A DNA stretch of 64,000 bases from Thermoanaerobacter thermocopriae JCM 7501. Lineage in GTDB: Bacteria; Bacillota; Thermoanaerobacteria; Thermoanaerobacterales; Thermoanaerobacteraceae. Shown piece after piece: positions 20,467-29,618 of this stretch; position 1 is the stretch's first letter; each line of letters opens with the position of its first letter. Location: NCBI RefSeq assembly GCF_001310975.1, contig NZ_BAZY01000006.1, positions 1 through 64,000 on the forward strand, given 5' to 3'. Below the pieces are notes generated by a model, which was not told the origin of the DNA, did no database searches, and saw only the letters and a list, made by a program, of their open reading frames with translations. The translations under genes were made by a program, and so were the position numbers.

Positions 20467-21840
20467 GTGGGTAAAACAAAAAAATATATTTCAGTGATGC
20501 TAGTTATTACTTTTGTTCTCACAATACTATTTTCGGGGTGTAGACAAAAAACTTCCCAGATGACTGAAGAAACTTCACCTTCTCAAACGAATTCTTCACA
20601 AAAGAAGATTGAAGTAGTTTTCTGGCATAATATGAATGCACTGACTGATAGACAATCTATTGAGGAAGCAGTTCAAATGTTTAACAAAGAACATCCGAAC
20701 ATTGAAGTAAAAGCAGTATTAGTTCCTGGTACAGAAACAGATGCAACGAAATTAATGACAGCTGTTGCAGCGGGGGAAGGACCTGATGTCTATTATCTTG
20801 ATAGGTTTACGGTAGCACAAAGAGCTCATGCAGGTATTTTAGAACCATTGGAAGATTATTTAAAGGAGCTTGGTACAAATATTGATGAATTAAAGAATAA
20901 ATTTTTTGATTTTGCAATTGAAGAATCAACTTATAAAGGAAAACTTTATGCACTTCCATGGGATACTGATGCTAGAGTTTTATATTATAATAAGAAATTA
21001 TTTAAAGAGGCAGGATTAGATCCGGAAAGGCCACCACAAACTATAGCGGAACTTGATGAATATGCTAAAAGACTTACAAAAATACAGAGAGGTAAAATCC
21101 TGCAAATAGGTTTTATTCCTTGGCGTGGTCAAGGATGGCCTTACACTTGGGGTTGGGTATTTGGAGGAAAATTTTATGATCCTGAAAACAAAAAATTTAC
21201 TTTTGCAGATGATCCTAAGATTTTAGCTGCATTAGAATGGGAGAAGACATATGCTGTTGAATATGGAATAAAAAATATTGATTCTTTCTTTGCTGCTTTT
21301 GGTCAAGGAGGAGCAGGAGCAGAACCTGTCGACCCATTTATAATGGGAAAAGAAGCTATGAGAATAGATGGTAATTGGCTTTTGAGCACTTTGAGAAAAT
21401 TTGCAGATCCTAAGGTTTGCGAATGGGGAATAGCTCCTATACCATATCCTGATGGGGGAGAAAAAGGATCAACTTGGGCAGGAGGTTGGAGCTTAGTCAT
21501 TCCGAAAGGTGCAAAACATCCAAAAGAAGCAGCTGAATTTATTCAGTGGATGGCTACAAAAGGTGCTATAAAATATGCTAAAGATACTGCTCATTTCTCT
21601 GCAATTAAAGAGGGGACTTTGAAGGTTGTAGAAGAAGATCCAGACCAGAATTTGTTTTATGAACTTTTAAATGGCCCAAATGCTCACAGTCGACCTGTTA
21701 TTCCGATAGGAGCACTTGTTTGGGATGAGTTAGTAAATGCGTGGAATGATGCACTTTATGGTAAGAAAACACCTCGACAAACTTTAAAAGATGCGCAGGA
21801 GAAAGTTCAGAAAGAACTTGATAAAGCTCTGAGTGAATAA
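20467..21840 (+). CDS. ABC transporter sugar-binding lipoprotein (mannoside)
   Basis: A 457-residue MalE/UgpB-type binding protein. It has a lipoprotein signal peptide with box LFSGC at about residues 23-27, a Ser/Thr/Gln-rich linker, and the family pattern VVFWHNMNALTDRQSIEE, GEGPDVYYLDRF and LYALPWDTDARVLYYN. I chose GTG 20467, nine bases after GGAGG. The ATG at 20462 is out of frame. It is followed by two permeases and preceded by an AraC-type operator shared with the GH38 gene, so mannosides are the likely ligands. No ATPase is encoded nearby. Confidence 0.93.
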   Translation: MGKTKKYISVMLVITFVLTILFSGCRQKTSQMTEETSPSQTNSSQKKIEVVFWHNMNALTDRQSIEEAVQMFNKEHPNIEVKAVLVPGTETDATKLMTAVAAGEGPDVYYLDRFTVAQRAHAGILEPLEDYLKELGTNIDELKNKFFDFAIEESTYKGKLYALPWDTDARVLYYNKKLFKEAGLDPERPPQTIAELDEYAKRLTKIQRGKILQIGFIPWRGQGWPYTWGWVFGGKFYDPENKKFTFADDPKILAALEWEKTYAVEYGIKNIDSFFAAFGQGGAGAEPVDPFIMGKEAMRIDGNWLLSTLRKFADPKVCEWGIAPIPYPDGGEKGSTWAGGWSLVIPKGAKHPKEAAEFIQWMATKGAIKYAKDTAHFSAIKEGTLKVVEEDPDQNLFYELLNGPNAHSRPVIPIGALVWDELVNAWNDALYGKKTPRQTLKDAQEKVQKELDKALSE

Positions 21841-21857
21841 AAAGTCATATTCTAAAA

Positions 21858-21893
21858 GACTAACCTTGCCCTTTTCAAAGGGCAAGGTTAGTC
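21858..21893 (+). terminator. Hairpin between binding-protein and permease genes
   Basis: A perfect stem of at least 15 bp (GACTAACCTTGCCCT with its complement ending at 21893), 17 bases after the binding-protein stop. There is only a weak T-tract. It has the same position and style as the hairpins at 8802, 44039 and 59400. Confidence 0.65.
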
Positions 21894-21920
21894 AAATAAA
21901 TTTGTGGGAGGCTTACGATA

Positions 21921-22823
21921 ATGTTTAAATCGAAAAAATTATCTCTCGAAATGAGAAATAACGTAAACGGGCTATTGTTTGCTTTACCGTGGATAATTGG
22001 TTTCTTAATTTTTACATTTTATCCTATAGTTGCTTCTTTCTATTACAGTTTTACTAAATATAATGTTGCAACTAAGCCTAAATGGATAGGTTTAGAAAAT
22101 TATACTAGTATATTCAAAGATGAATTGTTTTTAAAAGCTTTTTATAATACTGGGTATTATGTTGCGGGATTAGTTCCACTTGGGCTTATTGTTGGTTTAA
22201 TATTAGCGTTATTATTAGTACAACCATTGAAAGAAAAATATTTATACAGGGCCTTGATTTATCTACCTAGCATTGTTCCGGTTTACGCTCTTGCTGTAAT
22301 TTCATTAGTTTTTTTTAATCCCTATTTTGGACTTGTAAATGGTTTTTTATCGATTTTTGGGGCAAATGGGCCGATGTGGTTATCTGATGAAAACTGGGTT
22401 AAATTTACTATTGTACTTCTTTCGCAATGGGGAGCAGGCGGGACTGCTTTAATATTTATGGCAGCAATAAATGATATACCAAAAGATTTATACGAAGCTG
22501 CTATGCTCGATGGTGCCAATGGGTGGCAAACTTTTTGGAAGATAACATTGCCGCTTATGTCGCCTGCTATTCTTTATTACTTAATTACTGCTACAATAGG
22601 AACGGTTCAGATTTTTGATTTGCCTCAAATAATGACTGGTGGAGGACCTGCTAATGCTTCTCTCTCTTATATAATGTATTTATATAGGCAGGGGTTTAGA
22701 TATTTGAATATAGGAACAGCTTCTGCAATGGCGTGGATATTATTTATCCTAACAATTATTCTTACTATTTTAATATTTAAAACTTCGGCAAGATGGACTT
22801 TTTACGGTGGAAATGAAAAATAA
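21921..22823 (+). CDS. ABC sugar permease, MalF/UgpA type
   Basis: A 300-residue membrane protein with about six transmembrane helices. The EAA loop DLYEAAMLDGANGWQTFWKI (near residues 192-211) contacts the ATPase. It starts at ATG 21921, after GTGGGAGG. It forms a heterodimer with the permease encoded 23 bases downstream and imports the sugar delivered by the lipoprotein encoded at 20467. The frame is intact. Confidence 0.93.
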   Translation: MFKSKKLSLEMRNNVNGLLFALPWIIGFLIFTFYPIVASFYYSFTKYNVATKPKWIGLENYTSIFKDELFLKAFYNTGYYVAGLVPLGLIVGLILALLLVQPLKEKYLYRALIYLPSIVPVYALAVISLVFFNPYFGLVNGFLSIFGANGPMWLSDENWVKFTIVLLSQWGAGGTALIFMAAINDIPKDLYEAAMLDGANGWQTFWKITLPLMSPAILYYLITATIGTVQIFDLPQIMTGGGPANASLSYIMYLYRQGFRYLNIGTASAMAWILFILTIILTILIFKTSARWTFYGGNEK

Positions 22824-22846
22824 TTAAAAGGAGGACTTCAATAAAA

Positions 22847-23689
22847 ATGTTTAGTAATTCAAAAATAAAAAAAATATTTAATACCAATATGACAAGATTA
22901 TTATTGATATTAGTAACATTTATATACATGCTTCCACTTCTTTGGATGGTAACAACATCTTTAAAAGCGAATCAAGATCTTTATGCGTCTCCACCAAAGA
23001 TAATATCTATTCCTCCCGCTTTTGAAAATTACCAAAAAGCAACAGAATACTTTCCTTTTTGGAAATATTTTAAAAATAGTGTAATAATTACTGTTGGAGT
23101 AATAGTTGGTACTCTTTTCTCTTCACCGTTAGTTGCTTACAGTTTTTCTAAAATTAATTGGAAAGGACGAGATATACTTTTTTACATTATGTTGTCAACA
23201 ATAATGCTGCCATTTGCAGTTACTATGATACCTCAATTTATAATTTTTAAAAAACTTGGCTGGATAAACACTTTCTTACCTCTCATAGTTCCTAGCTTTT
23301 TTGGAAATCCTCTAAGTATTTTTCCTATAAGGCAGTTTTTTATAACAATTCCTGATTCACTTATGGATGCGGCAAGAATCGATGGAGCCTCTGAATTACA
23401 AATTTATACAAAGATAATGCTACCACTTGCTAAACCTGTTTTATTTTTAATAACCTTGTTTACTTTTATAGGTGCATGGAATAATTATTTGGGACCTTTG
23501 ATATATTTAACTGATGAAAGTAAATATCCTCTTGCACTTGGGCTTCCTCAGTTTCTAGACAGGTATGGTACTTATTGGAATTGGATGATGGCGGCAGCTA
23601 CTATTTCAGTAGTACCAACTATTATTTTCTTTGCATTTGCTCAGAAATATTTAATAGAAGGAATAAAATTAACAGGTTTGAAAGAGTGA
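22847..23689 (+). CDS. ABC sugar permease, MalG/UgpE type
   Basis: A 280-residue membrane protein. The EAA loop DSLMDAARIDGASELQIYTKI lies in the second half, and the C-terminus AQKYLIEGIKLTGLKE is usual for MalG-type permeases. It starts at ATG 22847 with AAGGAGG upstream. It is the last gene of the mannoside importer operon. The ATPase is not in this operon, which suggests a shared MsmX-like subunit. Confidence 0.93.
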   Translation: MFSNSKIKKIFNTNMTRLLLILVTFIYMLPLLWMVTTSLKANQDLYASPPKIISIPPAFENYQKATEYFPFWKYFKNSVIITVGVIVGTLFSSPLVAYSFSKINWKGRDILFYIMLSTIMLPFAVTMIPQFIIFKKLGWINTFLPLIVPSFFGNPLSIFPIRQFFITIPDSLMDAARIDGASELQIYTKIMLPLAKPVLFLITLFTFIGAWNNYLGPLIYLTDESKYPLALGLPQFLDRYGTYWNWMMAAATISVVPTIIFFAFAQKYLIEGIKLTGLKE

Positions 23690-23988
23690 GAAAGGAAAAG
23701 AGGAAGGTTTAAAAGTAGAGGTGCGGAATTTATGATGTATGTATATCGTTTAAGGAGTTAAAATCAAATCTACGCCAATATAAATAAAATAATCAGTAGG
23801 GAGTGTCAATAAGAGAAGTGGTAGAAAAGACAGAAGATTCTTTGGAAAATATTGCTCTGTGGGAAATAAAAGGAGTATTTTATCTTTACCATTTGAGATG
23901 GGCAACATTTTTTACCATTATAAATCTATTTAAATTCAACCACCATAAAGAATTTAGCATGGTGATTAAGATCATCACAACATAGACT
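23690..23988. other. Gap between convergent genes, no credible gene
   Basis: A 60-codon frame at 23803-23985 begins with GTG, lacks a proper Shine-Dalgarno spacing and resembles nothing I know. CACCAT and ATGGTG near 23940-23965 can pair, but no convincing terminator is visible. Confidence 0.5.
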
Positions 23989-24888
23989 TCAAAATACTAT
24001 CCCATAACTTTCCAATACCCAATTTGGCAAACTAAAGCGCACAGTTTTAAGTGGATCTACTACTTGTGAAATCTGCACATTTCCTGATATGCTAAATAGT
24101 GTAGCTATTTCTTCTATTGATAATTTAGTAAAGCTTTGGAATAGCTTTGCCATATCATGAACTGCTATCTTTACTGCTTTATCTAAAGACTCATCTGATG
24201 CTATTGTTGCTGTTACATCTTTTGTTTTTACCATTGGGTTAGAAAGTTTGAAGTTCTTCAAAACTCTAAATTCCACTGTGACAGAACCTGCCACTTCTAT
24301 ACCTGATACTCCTACTTCTCCATCTCCCATTGCAGCATGTAAGTCTCCCAAAGCGAACAATGCACCTTCTACGAATACTGGCAAGTAAAGTTTTGCACCC
24401 TCACTAATAAGTATTGTGTCCATATTTCCACCATGAGAACCTGGTGTTCCACAGTTTATATTACCTTCTTTTGGGGAAACCCCTATTACTCCTATCATAG
24501 GTTTTATTGGCAGAGAAACTTTTTCGTCAAAAATAACTTTCCCATCTTTTAAATCAACTACTTTGGAATACAGTCCCTCCATTAAATCTCCCAATACCCC
24601 TAAATCTTTACCTGTTGTTACTACTCCTTTATTCGCTATTTCAATTTTTTTAATTGTAACTTCTAAGACATCTCCTTCTTTTGCACCCTCAACATAAATA
24701 GGACCTGTTGCGGGGTTTACCTTGTTCCAATCCATTGATTCAAGTCTATCGTTGTTCGATTTAATTTGATTGGAAAAGCAGTCTAATGTTTCAACCTCTA
24801 TTTCATCGCTTTCTTTTACAAATAATACAGGTATATTATCTTTTGTAAAACTAAATATGTGATTTTCACTTGATATTTTGTAATGCAT
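23989..24888 (-). CDS. Acetamidase/formamidase family protein
   Basis: A 299-residue FmdA/AmdA-family enzyme that hydrolyses formamide, acetamide or similar small amides to ammonia and the acid. GPIYVEGAKEGDVLEVTIKKI (near residues 57-77), a Gly/His-rich stretch CGTPGSHGGNMDTILISEGA and LGDLHAAMGDGEVGVSG are typical of the family. The start codon at 24888 is preceded on the minus strand by AAAGGAGAG. It is a single-gene unit, divergent from the DUF815 gene. It is shorter than the roughly 400-residue fungal-like members but normal for bacterial short members. The substrate is not determined. Confidence 0.88.
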   Translation of the reverse strand: MHYKISSENHIFSFTKDNIPVLFVKESDEIEVETLDCFSNQIKSNNDRLESMDWNKVNPATGPIYVEGAKEGDVLEVTIKKIEIANKGVVTTGKDLGVLGDLMEGLYSKVVDLKDGKVIFDEKVSLPIKPMIGVIGVSPKEGNINCGTPGSHGGNMDTILISEGAKLYLPVFVEGALFALGDLHAAMGDGEVGVSGIEVAGSVTVEFRVLKNFKLSNPMVKTKDVTATIASDESLDKAVKIAVHDMAKLFQSFTKLSIEEIATLFSISGNVQISQVVDPLKTVRFSLPNWVLESYGIVF

Positions 24889-25191
24889 TTGTACAACTCT
24901 CCTTTCGTTTGCTCTTATTACTTTTTCAAAAACATTTTATTTTCTAATTAAGAATATTATACATCCTCAGAAACTTATTTTTAAAGTCGAAAGTTTTTAA
25001 ATAATTTCTGTAAAAGCTAAAAAAATGGGAAATTAAGATTCAAAAAGAGACTAGCCTTTCAGGTGAAAAAAACTGTAAGTTGTTATATGGGTTAACTTGT
25101 CTTTTAATAAAGCTTAGGAAATAGCGTTTTATATGATATAATTTAGTAAAATAAAGATATTAAGTGACAATTTTTCAAAAACGAAAGGGAG
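24889..25191. promoter_or_regulatory. Divergent promoter region
   Basis: 303 bases between two divergent genes. TATAAT at 25137-25142 suits the rightward DUF815 gene. On the minus strand a TATAAT near 24956-24961 suits the formamidase gene. The -35 boxes are weak. I see no riboswitch. Confidence 0.4.
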
Positions 25192-26503
25192 ATGATGCAA
25201 TTGGAAAATAAAGAAAAATTAAAAAACATTTTAAATGGGTTAAATGAAATAGTGGTTTATAGAAATATTATCAATCACAGTTTAATAAAAAGAGGAATTA
25301 ATATTTTGCAAGAACTTTTAAAAGAAAAACCCTCTATTAAGTTTATTTATTCTGAATATAGTAGTTTTTACAAAGGCATTACTGAATATGCTTTAAAAAG
25401 GAGGATTCATAAAAATATTTGGCCTACTTTTTTGGCAGAAGAAATCGCTTGTGATGAAAACCCATTTAGCCGGATTTCAGAAAAATATGGTTTTGATAGT
25501 GTGAGCAATTCGATGATTAAAACTATTGAAAAAGAAATAGGAATTTTAAAGGAACTTTCCACTATAAATATAGCAGAAACTGTAAATAATTTATTAAATA
25601 CGGAATTACCGGATTTTGAAAACTCTGTTAATGATATTTTCATGAAAATTAATAATACCACTTTCTTATTAGAAATTTATGGGAACTAAAAGGAGACAAA
25701 TTTGCTGAATATCTGTCTAATTATTACCGTTTAAATGGCTGTGGTATTTTTGGAAAATATAAAGCTTTTCGATGGGTTAAACAAAATGGGTTAGGACAGT
25801 TAAAAGGAATAGAAAGTGTTGACCCTGTAACTTTTGAGGATTTGATAGGGTATGAAGAAGAACGGAAAATAGTTATAGAAAATACAGAAGCTTTTTTAAA
25901 GGGTTTTCCTGCGAATAATGTGCTTTTATATGGAGATAAAGGTACTGGAAAGTCATCTACTGTTAAGGCTTTGCTCAATGAGTTTTACAAGGAGGGACTT
26001 AGGCTTATCGAAATTAATAAAAATGATATAAAAGATTTATCATACATACTTGATATAATTAAAGACAGAGGAGTGAAATTTATATTGTTTTTTGACGATT
26101 TGTCTTTTGATGAAAATGAGGCGGATTATAAAGAACTTAAGTCAGTATTAGAAGGTGGAGTAGAGGTTTTACCTTCAAATGTAGTAATTTATGCGACGTC
26201 AAATAGGAGGCATATTGTTACAGAAGTATAGAGGACAATGAACTTCATAATACAGATGCGAGAGAAGAAAAACTTTCTTTAAGCGATAGATTTGGGATAA
26301 CTATTACCTTCGTTGCTCCAAGTCAAGAAGAGTATTTAAAAATTGTTAAAGGCTTAGCTGAAAAAAATAATATAGATATTAATTGGAATGTTTTAAAGGA
26401 AAAGGCATTAAGATGGGCGATGTGGCACAATGGAAGGTCTCCAAGAAGTGCAAAACAATTTATAGATCATTTGAGATATGAAATATATAAGAATACTGTT
26501 TGA
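25192..26503 (+). pseudogene. DUF815-family AAA-type ATPase, two frameshifts
   Basis: Joined length is about 437 residues, as usual for this P-loop family of unknown role. An alpha-helical N-terminal domain is followed by Walker A YGDKGTGKSSTVKAL near residue 246 and Walker B FILFFDDLSF near 299. ATSNRRHI, DAREEKLSLSDRFG and GRSPRSAKQFIDHL follow. A G is missing near 25682-25684 (IYGELKGDKFAEYL) and a base is missing near 26228 (VTEV to EDNEL). The start could be ATG 25192 or 25195, or TTG 25201, which is best spaced from AAAGGGAG. No partner gene gives a clue to its function. Confidence 0.85.
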
Positions 26504-26595
26504 GCTATTTTACGTTAAGTAGATAGTTAAAAATCGATTTATAGTGAATGTTAATCGAAAACTAAAAAATTATAAAAATTTTATTATTGCGTAGC

Positions 26596-26620
26596 AGGAA
26601 TTTTTGAAGTTATGTCGTAT
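26596..26620 (+). promoter_or_regulatory. Sigma-H-like promoter of the ara locus (copy 4)
   Basis: AGGAATTT (26596-26603), 12 bases, CGTAT (26616-26620), with one mismatch to GAAT. An AraR box begins 18 bases after the start of the -10. Confidence 0.45.
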
Positions 26621-26633
26621 ATATTATTATAGA

Positions 26634-26675
26634 TGTACGTACAAAAGAATGATTTTGATTGTTAATATACGTACA
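26634..26675 (+). promoter_or_regulatory. Pair of AraR-type operators
   Basis: A perfect palindrome TGTACGTACA at 26634-26643 and a near copy TATACGTACA at 26666-26675, with centres 32 bases apart, about three helical turns. The sequence matches the Bacillus AraR box core. Paired sites suggest looping or cooperative binding of the AraR protein encoded at 34767. Confidence 0.75.
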
Positions 26676-26937
26676 ATAAAACATAGCCAATAATTTTCGT
26701 TTAATAATAATTTTTGATTGATATTAATTAAGAGAAGTAAATAATGTGGCAAAAAGTATAAATGAAAGGGATGATATAAGTAAAGATAAAAAATAAAGGA
26801 ACAAGATACAAAGTGGTAGTATTGAAGGTACCTAAGTATCATTAATAAACGAATATTTATCTCAAAAATTATGTGGCTATATACTAATTTATTCAAGTTA
26901 TATCCATAAGTTTTTGTAAAAATTAATGTTTATGAGA

Positions 26938-26962
26938 AGGATTTTTTAAATTAATAAAGAAT
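26938..26962 (+). promoter_or_regulatory. Sigma-H-like promoter of the ara importer (copy 5)
   Basis: AGGATTTT (26938-26945), 12 bases, AGAAT (26958-26962). It is about 75 bases ahead of the importer ATPase gene. The AraR box at 26979 would overlap the start region. The 534-base gap 26504-27037 holds no gene. Confidence 0.5.
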
Positions 26963-26978
26963 ATATTGTATTAATAGA

Positions 26979-26988
26979 TGTACGTACA
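26979..26988 (+). promoter_or_regulatory. AraR-type operator before the importer genes
   Basis: A perfect palindrome TGTACGTACA just downstream of the sigma-H-like promoter and 50 bases before the TTG start of the ATPase gene. A degenerate ACATACGTTA lies at 27013. Confidence 0.75.
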
Positions 26989-27037
26989 TATTATAAAAAA
27001 TCAACTATATATACATACGTTAGTGAGGTGAGGCAAT

Positions 27038-28561
27038 TTGGATCAAAAACCAATTCTTCAGGTAAGAGGGATAAGTAAATCTTTTTACGGAGTAACAGTC
27101 CTAAAAGACATTGATTTAGATGTTTTTCCTGGAGAAATACATGCGATATGTGGAGAAAATGGGGCTGGGAAAACAACTTTAATGAATATATTAACTGGTA
27201 GTTTTCCTCCAGATTCTGGTGATATATATTTTAATGGAGAGAAAGTTGTTTTTAACAGTCCTAAGGATGCTCAGCAAATTGGTATTAGCATCGTCCATCA
27301 AGAAATTAGTCTTTTTTCTCATTTGACGGTTGCTGAAAACATATACGCGGGAAGAATGCCATTAAGGCATGGCGATTTGATTGATAAAAACGAATTGAAT
27401 AAAAAAGCGAAAGAAGTTATTAAAGAATTAAAAACGAATATTGAGCCAGACGAAATAGTCGGTGATTTAAGTATTTCGCAGCAACAAATGGTTGAAATTG
27501 CAAAAGCCATTTCATCAAATTGTAAACTTTTAATTCTTGATGAGCCTACTTCAGCACTTACAGACGCTGAGACAGAAACTTTATTTAATATTTTAGAAAT
27601 TCTTAAGCAAAATGGAATGGCTATATTGTATATAAGTCATCGAATGAGTGAAATATTCAAAATTTGCCAGCGAGTAACTGTCTTACGAGATGGCGAGCAT
27701 GTTTGGACAAAAACGATTTCTGATATTACCATAGATGAAGTGGTGTCATCAATGGTAGGACGTAAGTTGGATAATATTTATCCTGAAAAGGGTAGAAAGA
27801 GTGATAATGTAAAATTAGAAGTTAAAGGATTAACAAGAAAGGGGGTATATTCTGACGTAACATTTAAACTGTATGAAGGGGAGATATTGGGTATATTTGG
27901 TCTGATGGGAGCAGGAAGGACAGAAGTAGCGCGTGGTATTTGTGGTATTGATCATGTAGATCATGGAGAAATCTATTTGAATGGGGAAAAAATCTCTATT
28001 AATAACATACAAAATACTATTAAGAGAGGTCTTGTATACGTTACAGAAGATAGAAAAAACGAAGGATTATTCTTAGAAATGAGTGTTGCTGAAAACATTA
28101 TCGCAGGAAATCTTCAGCAGGTTAGTAAACGAGGATTTATCAAGGAGAATTTAGTTACTTTAATAAGCGAGAAGTTTAGAAGAAATATGAACATTAAATG
28201 TAAAAATATAGAACAAAATGTTATAACTTTAAGTGGAGGAAATCAACAAAAAGTACTTTTATCGAAGTGGCTAGCACTTGGGCCAAAAGTTTTAATTTTA
28301 GATGAGCCAACAAGAGGAATTGATGTTGGTGCTAAACACGAAATACATGAAATTTTACGAGATCTCGCAAATCAGGGAATAGGAATAATCGTTATATCAT
28401 CCGAGCTTCCAGAAATTTTAGGAATAAGTGATAGGATTTTAGTAATGTATCAAGGGGAGATAGTTGGAGAATTGACGGATAATGAGGCAAATGAAGAAAT
28501 AGTAATGCAATATGCAACTGGTACGAAAAGAGATAAAAGATATTTAAAAACACTTATGTAG
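27038..28561 (+). CDS. Sugar ABC importer ATPase, RbsA/AraG type
   Basis: A 507-residue protein with two fused ABC domains. The first has Walker A GENGAGKTTLMN near residue 41 and Walker B LLILDEPTSAL near 165. The second has a degenerate GLMGAGRTEVAR P-loop near 289, signature TLSGGNQQKV and LILDEPTRGID. This layout is typical of ribose, xylose and arabinose importers. The start is TTG 27038, after GAGGTGAGG. It lies 12 bases before the permease gene and is preceded by AraR operators, so L-arabinose is the likely substrate. Confidence 0.92.
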   Translation: MDQKPILQVRGISKSFYGVTVLKDIDLDVFPGEIHAICGENGAGKTTLMNILTGSFPPDSGDIYFNGEKVVFNSPKDAQQIGISIVHQEISLFSHLTVAENIYAGRMPLRHGDLIDKNELNKKAKEVIKELKTNIEPDEIVGDLSISQQQMVEIAKAISSNCKLLILDEPTSALTDAETETLFNILEILKQNGMAILYISHRMSEIFKICQRVTVLRDGEHVWTKTISDITIDEVVSSMVGRKLDNIYPEKGRKSDNVKLEVKGLTRKGVYSDVTFKLYEGEILGIFGLMGAGRTEVARGICGIDHVDHGEIYLNGEKISINNIQNTIKRGLVYVTEDRKNEGLFLEMSVAENIIAGNLQQVSKRGFIKENLVTLISEKFRRNMNIKCKNIEQNVITLSGGNQQKVLLSKWLALGPKVLILDEPTRGIDVGAKHEIHEILRDLANQGIGIIVISSELPEILGISDRILVMYQGEIVGELTDNEANEEIVMQYATGTKRDKRYLKTLM

Positions 28562-28573
28562 GAGGAATTAAAA

Positions 28574-29557
28574 ATGATGGAAAATAGTCATAAAATTAAG
28601 AAGAAAAGCTATGATTTAAAAAAACTATTTGCAATACGAGAAATGTCGATTGTGCTTATAATATTTATATTAATAATATTAATGTCAATTTTTATTCCTG
28701 ATTTTATGACTGCTTCAAATATATCCACCACTTTAGTAGGATTATCCATGGATGGGATTATTGCAGTTGGAATGACAATGGTACTAGTATTAGGTGGAAT
28801 AGATCTTTCGGTTGGCTCAGTGATGGCATTGTCTAATGTGATAGCAGGAATATTGATGTCTTCTGGATTTAATGCATGGCTATCGGTCTTAATTGCTATA
28901 ATTGTCTCTATAATAGCAGGAGGATTAGTTGGGGCATTAATAACTAAAATAAACTTAAATCCTTTTATTACAACGTTAAGTATGATGTCTATAGCAAGAG
29001 GCATTGCATATGTGTTTACAGAAGGTTCACCTGTTAGCTTAGGAACCATTTCGAAATCGTTTGATTCTTTAGGACAAGGTCAAATATTTGGAATTCCGAA
29101 TCCTGTTATAATACTTTTTGTACTTGTTATAGTATTTGATTATCTTATGAGAAATTCGGCAACTTTTAGACAAATATATTATGTGGGTTCTAATGAAAAA
29201 GCAGCATATTTATCTGGTATAAATGTAAATAAAGTAAAATTGTTTGTATATATTTTGAGTGCTTTATTGTCTGGGATAGCAGGTATTATAACTCTTTCCC
29301 GTTTTGGAGTTGCTACACCTACTGTTGGGACTGGAGCAGAACTTAGAGCAATTGCAGGCGCAGTAATTGGTGGTGCTAGTCTTTCAGGTGGTGTTGGTAC
29401 GATATGGGGTGCATTATTAGGTATACTTCTGGTTGGGCTTGTTAATAATGCGCTAATTCTTTTAAATGTATCAGTTTATTGGCAAAGTCTCGTAACTGGA
29501 ATAGTGTTGTTAAGTGCAGTTGTAATAGATGTTTATGCTCATGCCAAAAAACAATAG
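28574..29557 (+). CDS. Sugar ABC importer permease, RbsC/AraH type
   Basis: A 327-residue membrane protein with eight or more hydrophobic segments. It carries the family stretches VGMTMVLVLGGIDLSVGSVM and ITKINLNPFITTLSMMSIARG, and GAVIGGASLSGGVGTIWGA near the C-terminus. It starts at ATG 28574, after GGAGG, with an alternative ATG three bases on. It is the permease of the AraR-controlled importer and works with the double ATPase upstream and the lipoprotein downstream. Confidence 0.92.
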   Translation: MMENSHKIKKKSYDLKKLFAIREMSIVLIIFILIILMSIFIPDFMTASNISTTLVGLSMDGIIAVGMTMVLVLGGIDLSVGSVMALSNVIAGILMSSGFNAWLSVLIAIIVSIIAGGLVGALITKINLNPFITTLSMMSIARGIAYVFTEGSPVSLGTISKSFDSLGQGQIFGIPNPVIILFVLVIVFDYLMRNSATFRQIYYVGSNEKAAYLSGINVNKVKLFVYILSALLSGIAGIITLSRFGVATPTVGTGAELRAIAGAVIGGASLSGGVGTIWGALLGILLVGLVNNALILLNVSVYWQSLVTGIVLLSAVVIDVYAHAKKQ

Positions 29558-29558
29558 A

Positions 29559-29584
29559 ATAATAAGAGCTTTTGCTCTTATTAT
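29559..29584 (+). terminator. Hairpin between permease and binding-protein genes
   Basis: An 11-bp perfect stem with core AATAAGAGC and GCTCTTATT and a TTTT loop, right after the permease stop. It is followed by AAAAAAC rather than T, so it is more likely an mRNA-processing or stability element. Confidence 0.5.
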
Positions 29585-29618
29585 AAAAAACAAAATATTA
29601 TGGAGGAGGAAGAATATA

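Noticed and set aside
23803-23985. 60-codon frame after the mannoside importer
   Set aside because: GTG start without a usable Shine-Dalgarno sequence, low-complexity composition and no familiar motif. It is probably chance.
25045-25110. Possible riboswitch in the DUF815 leader
   Set aside because: The sequence looks somewhat structured but matches no riboswitch consensus I know, and the stems are short.
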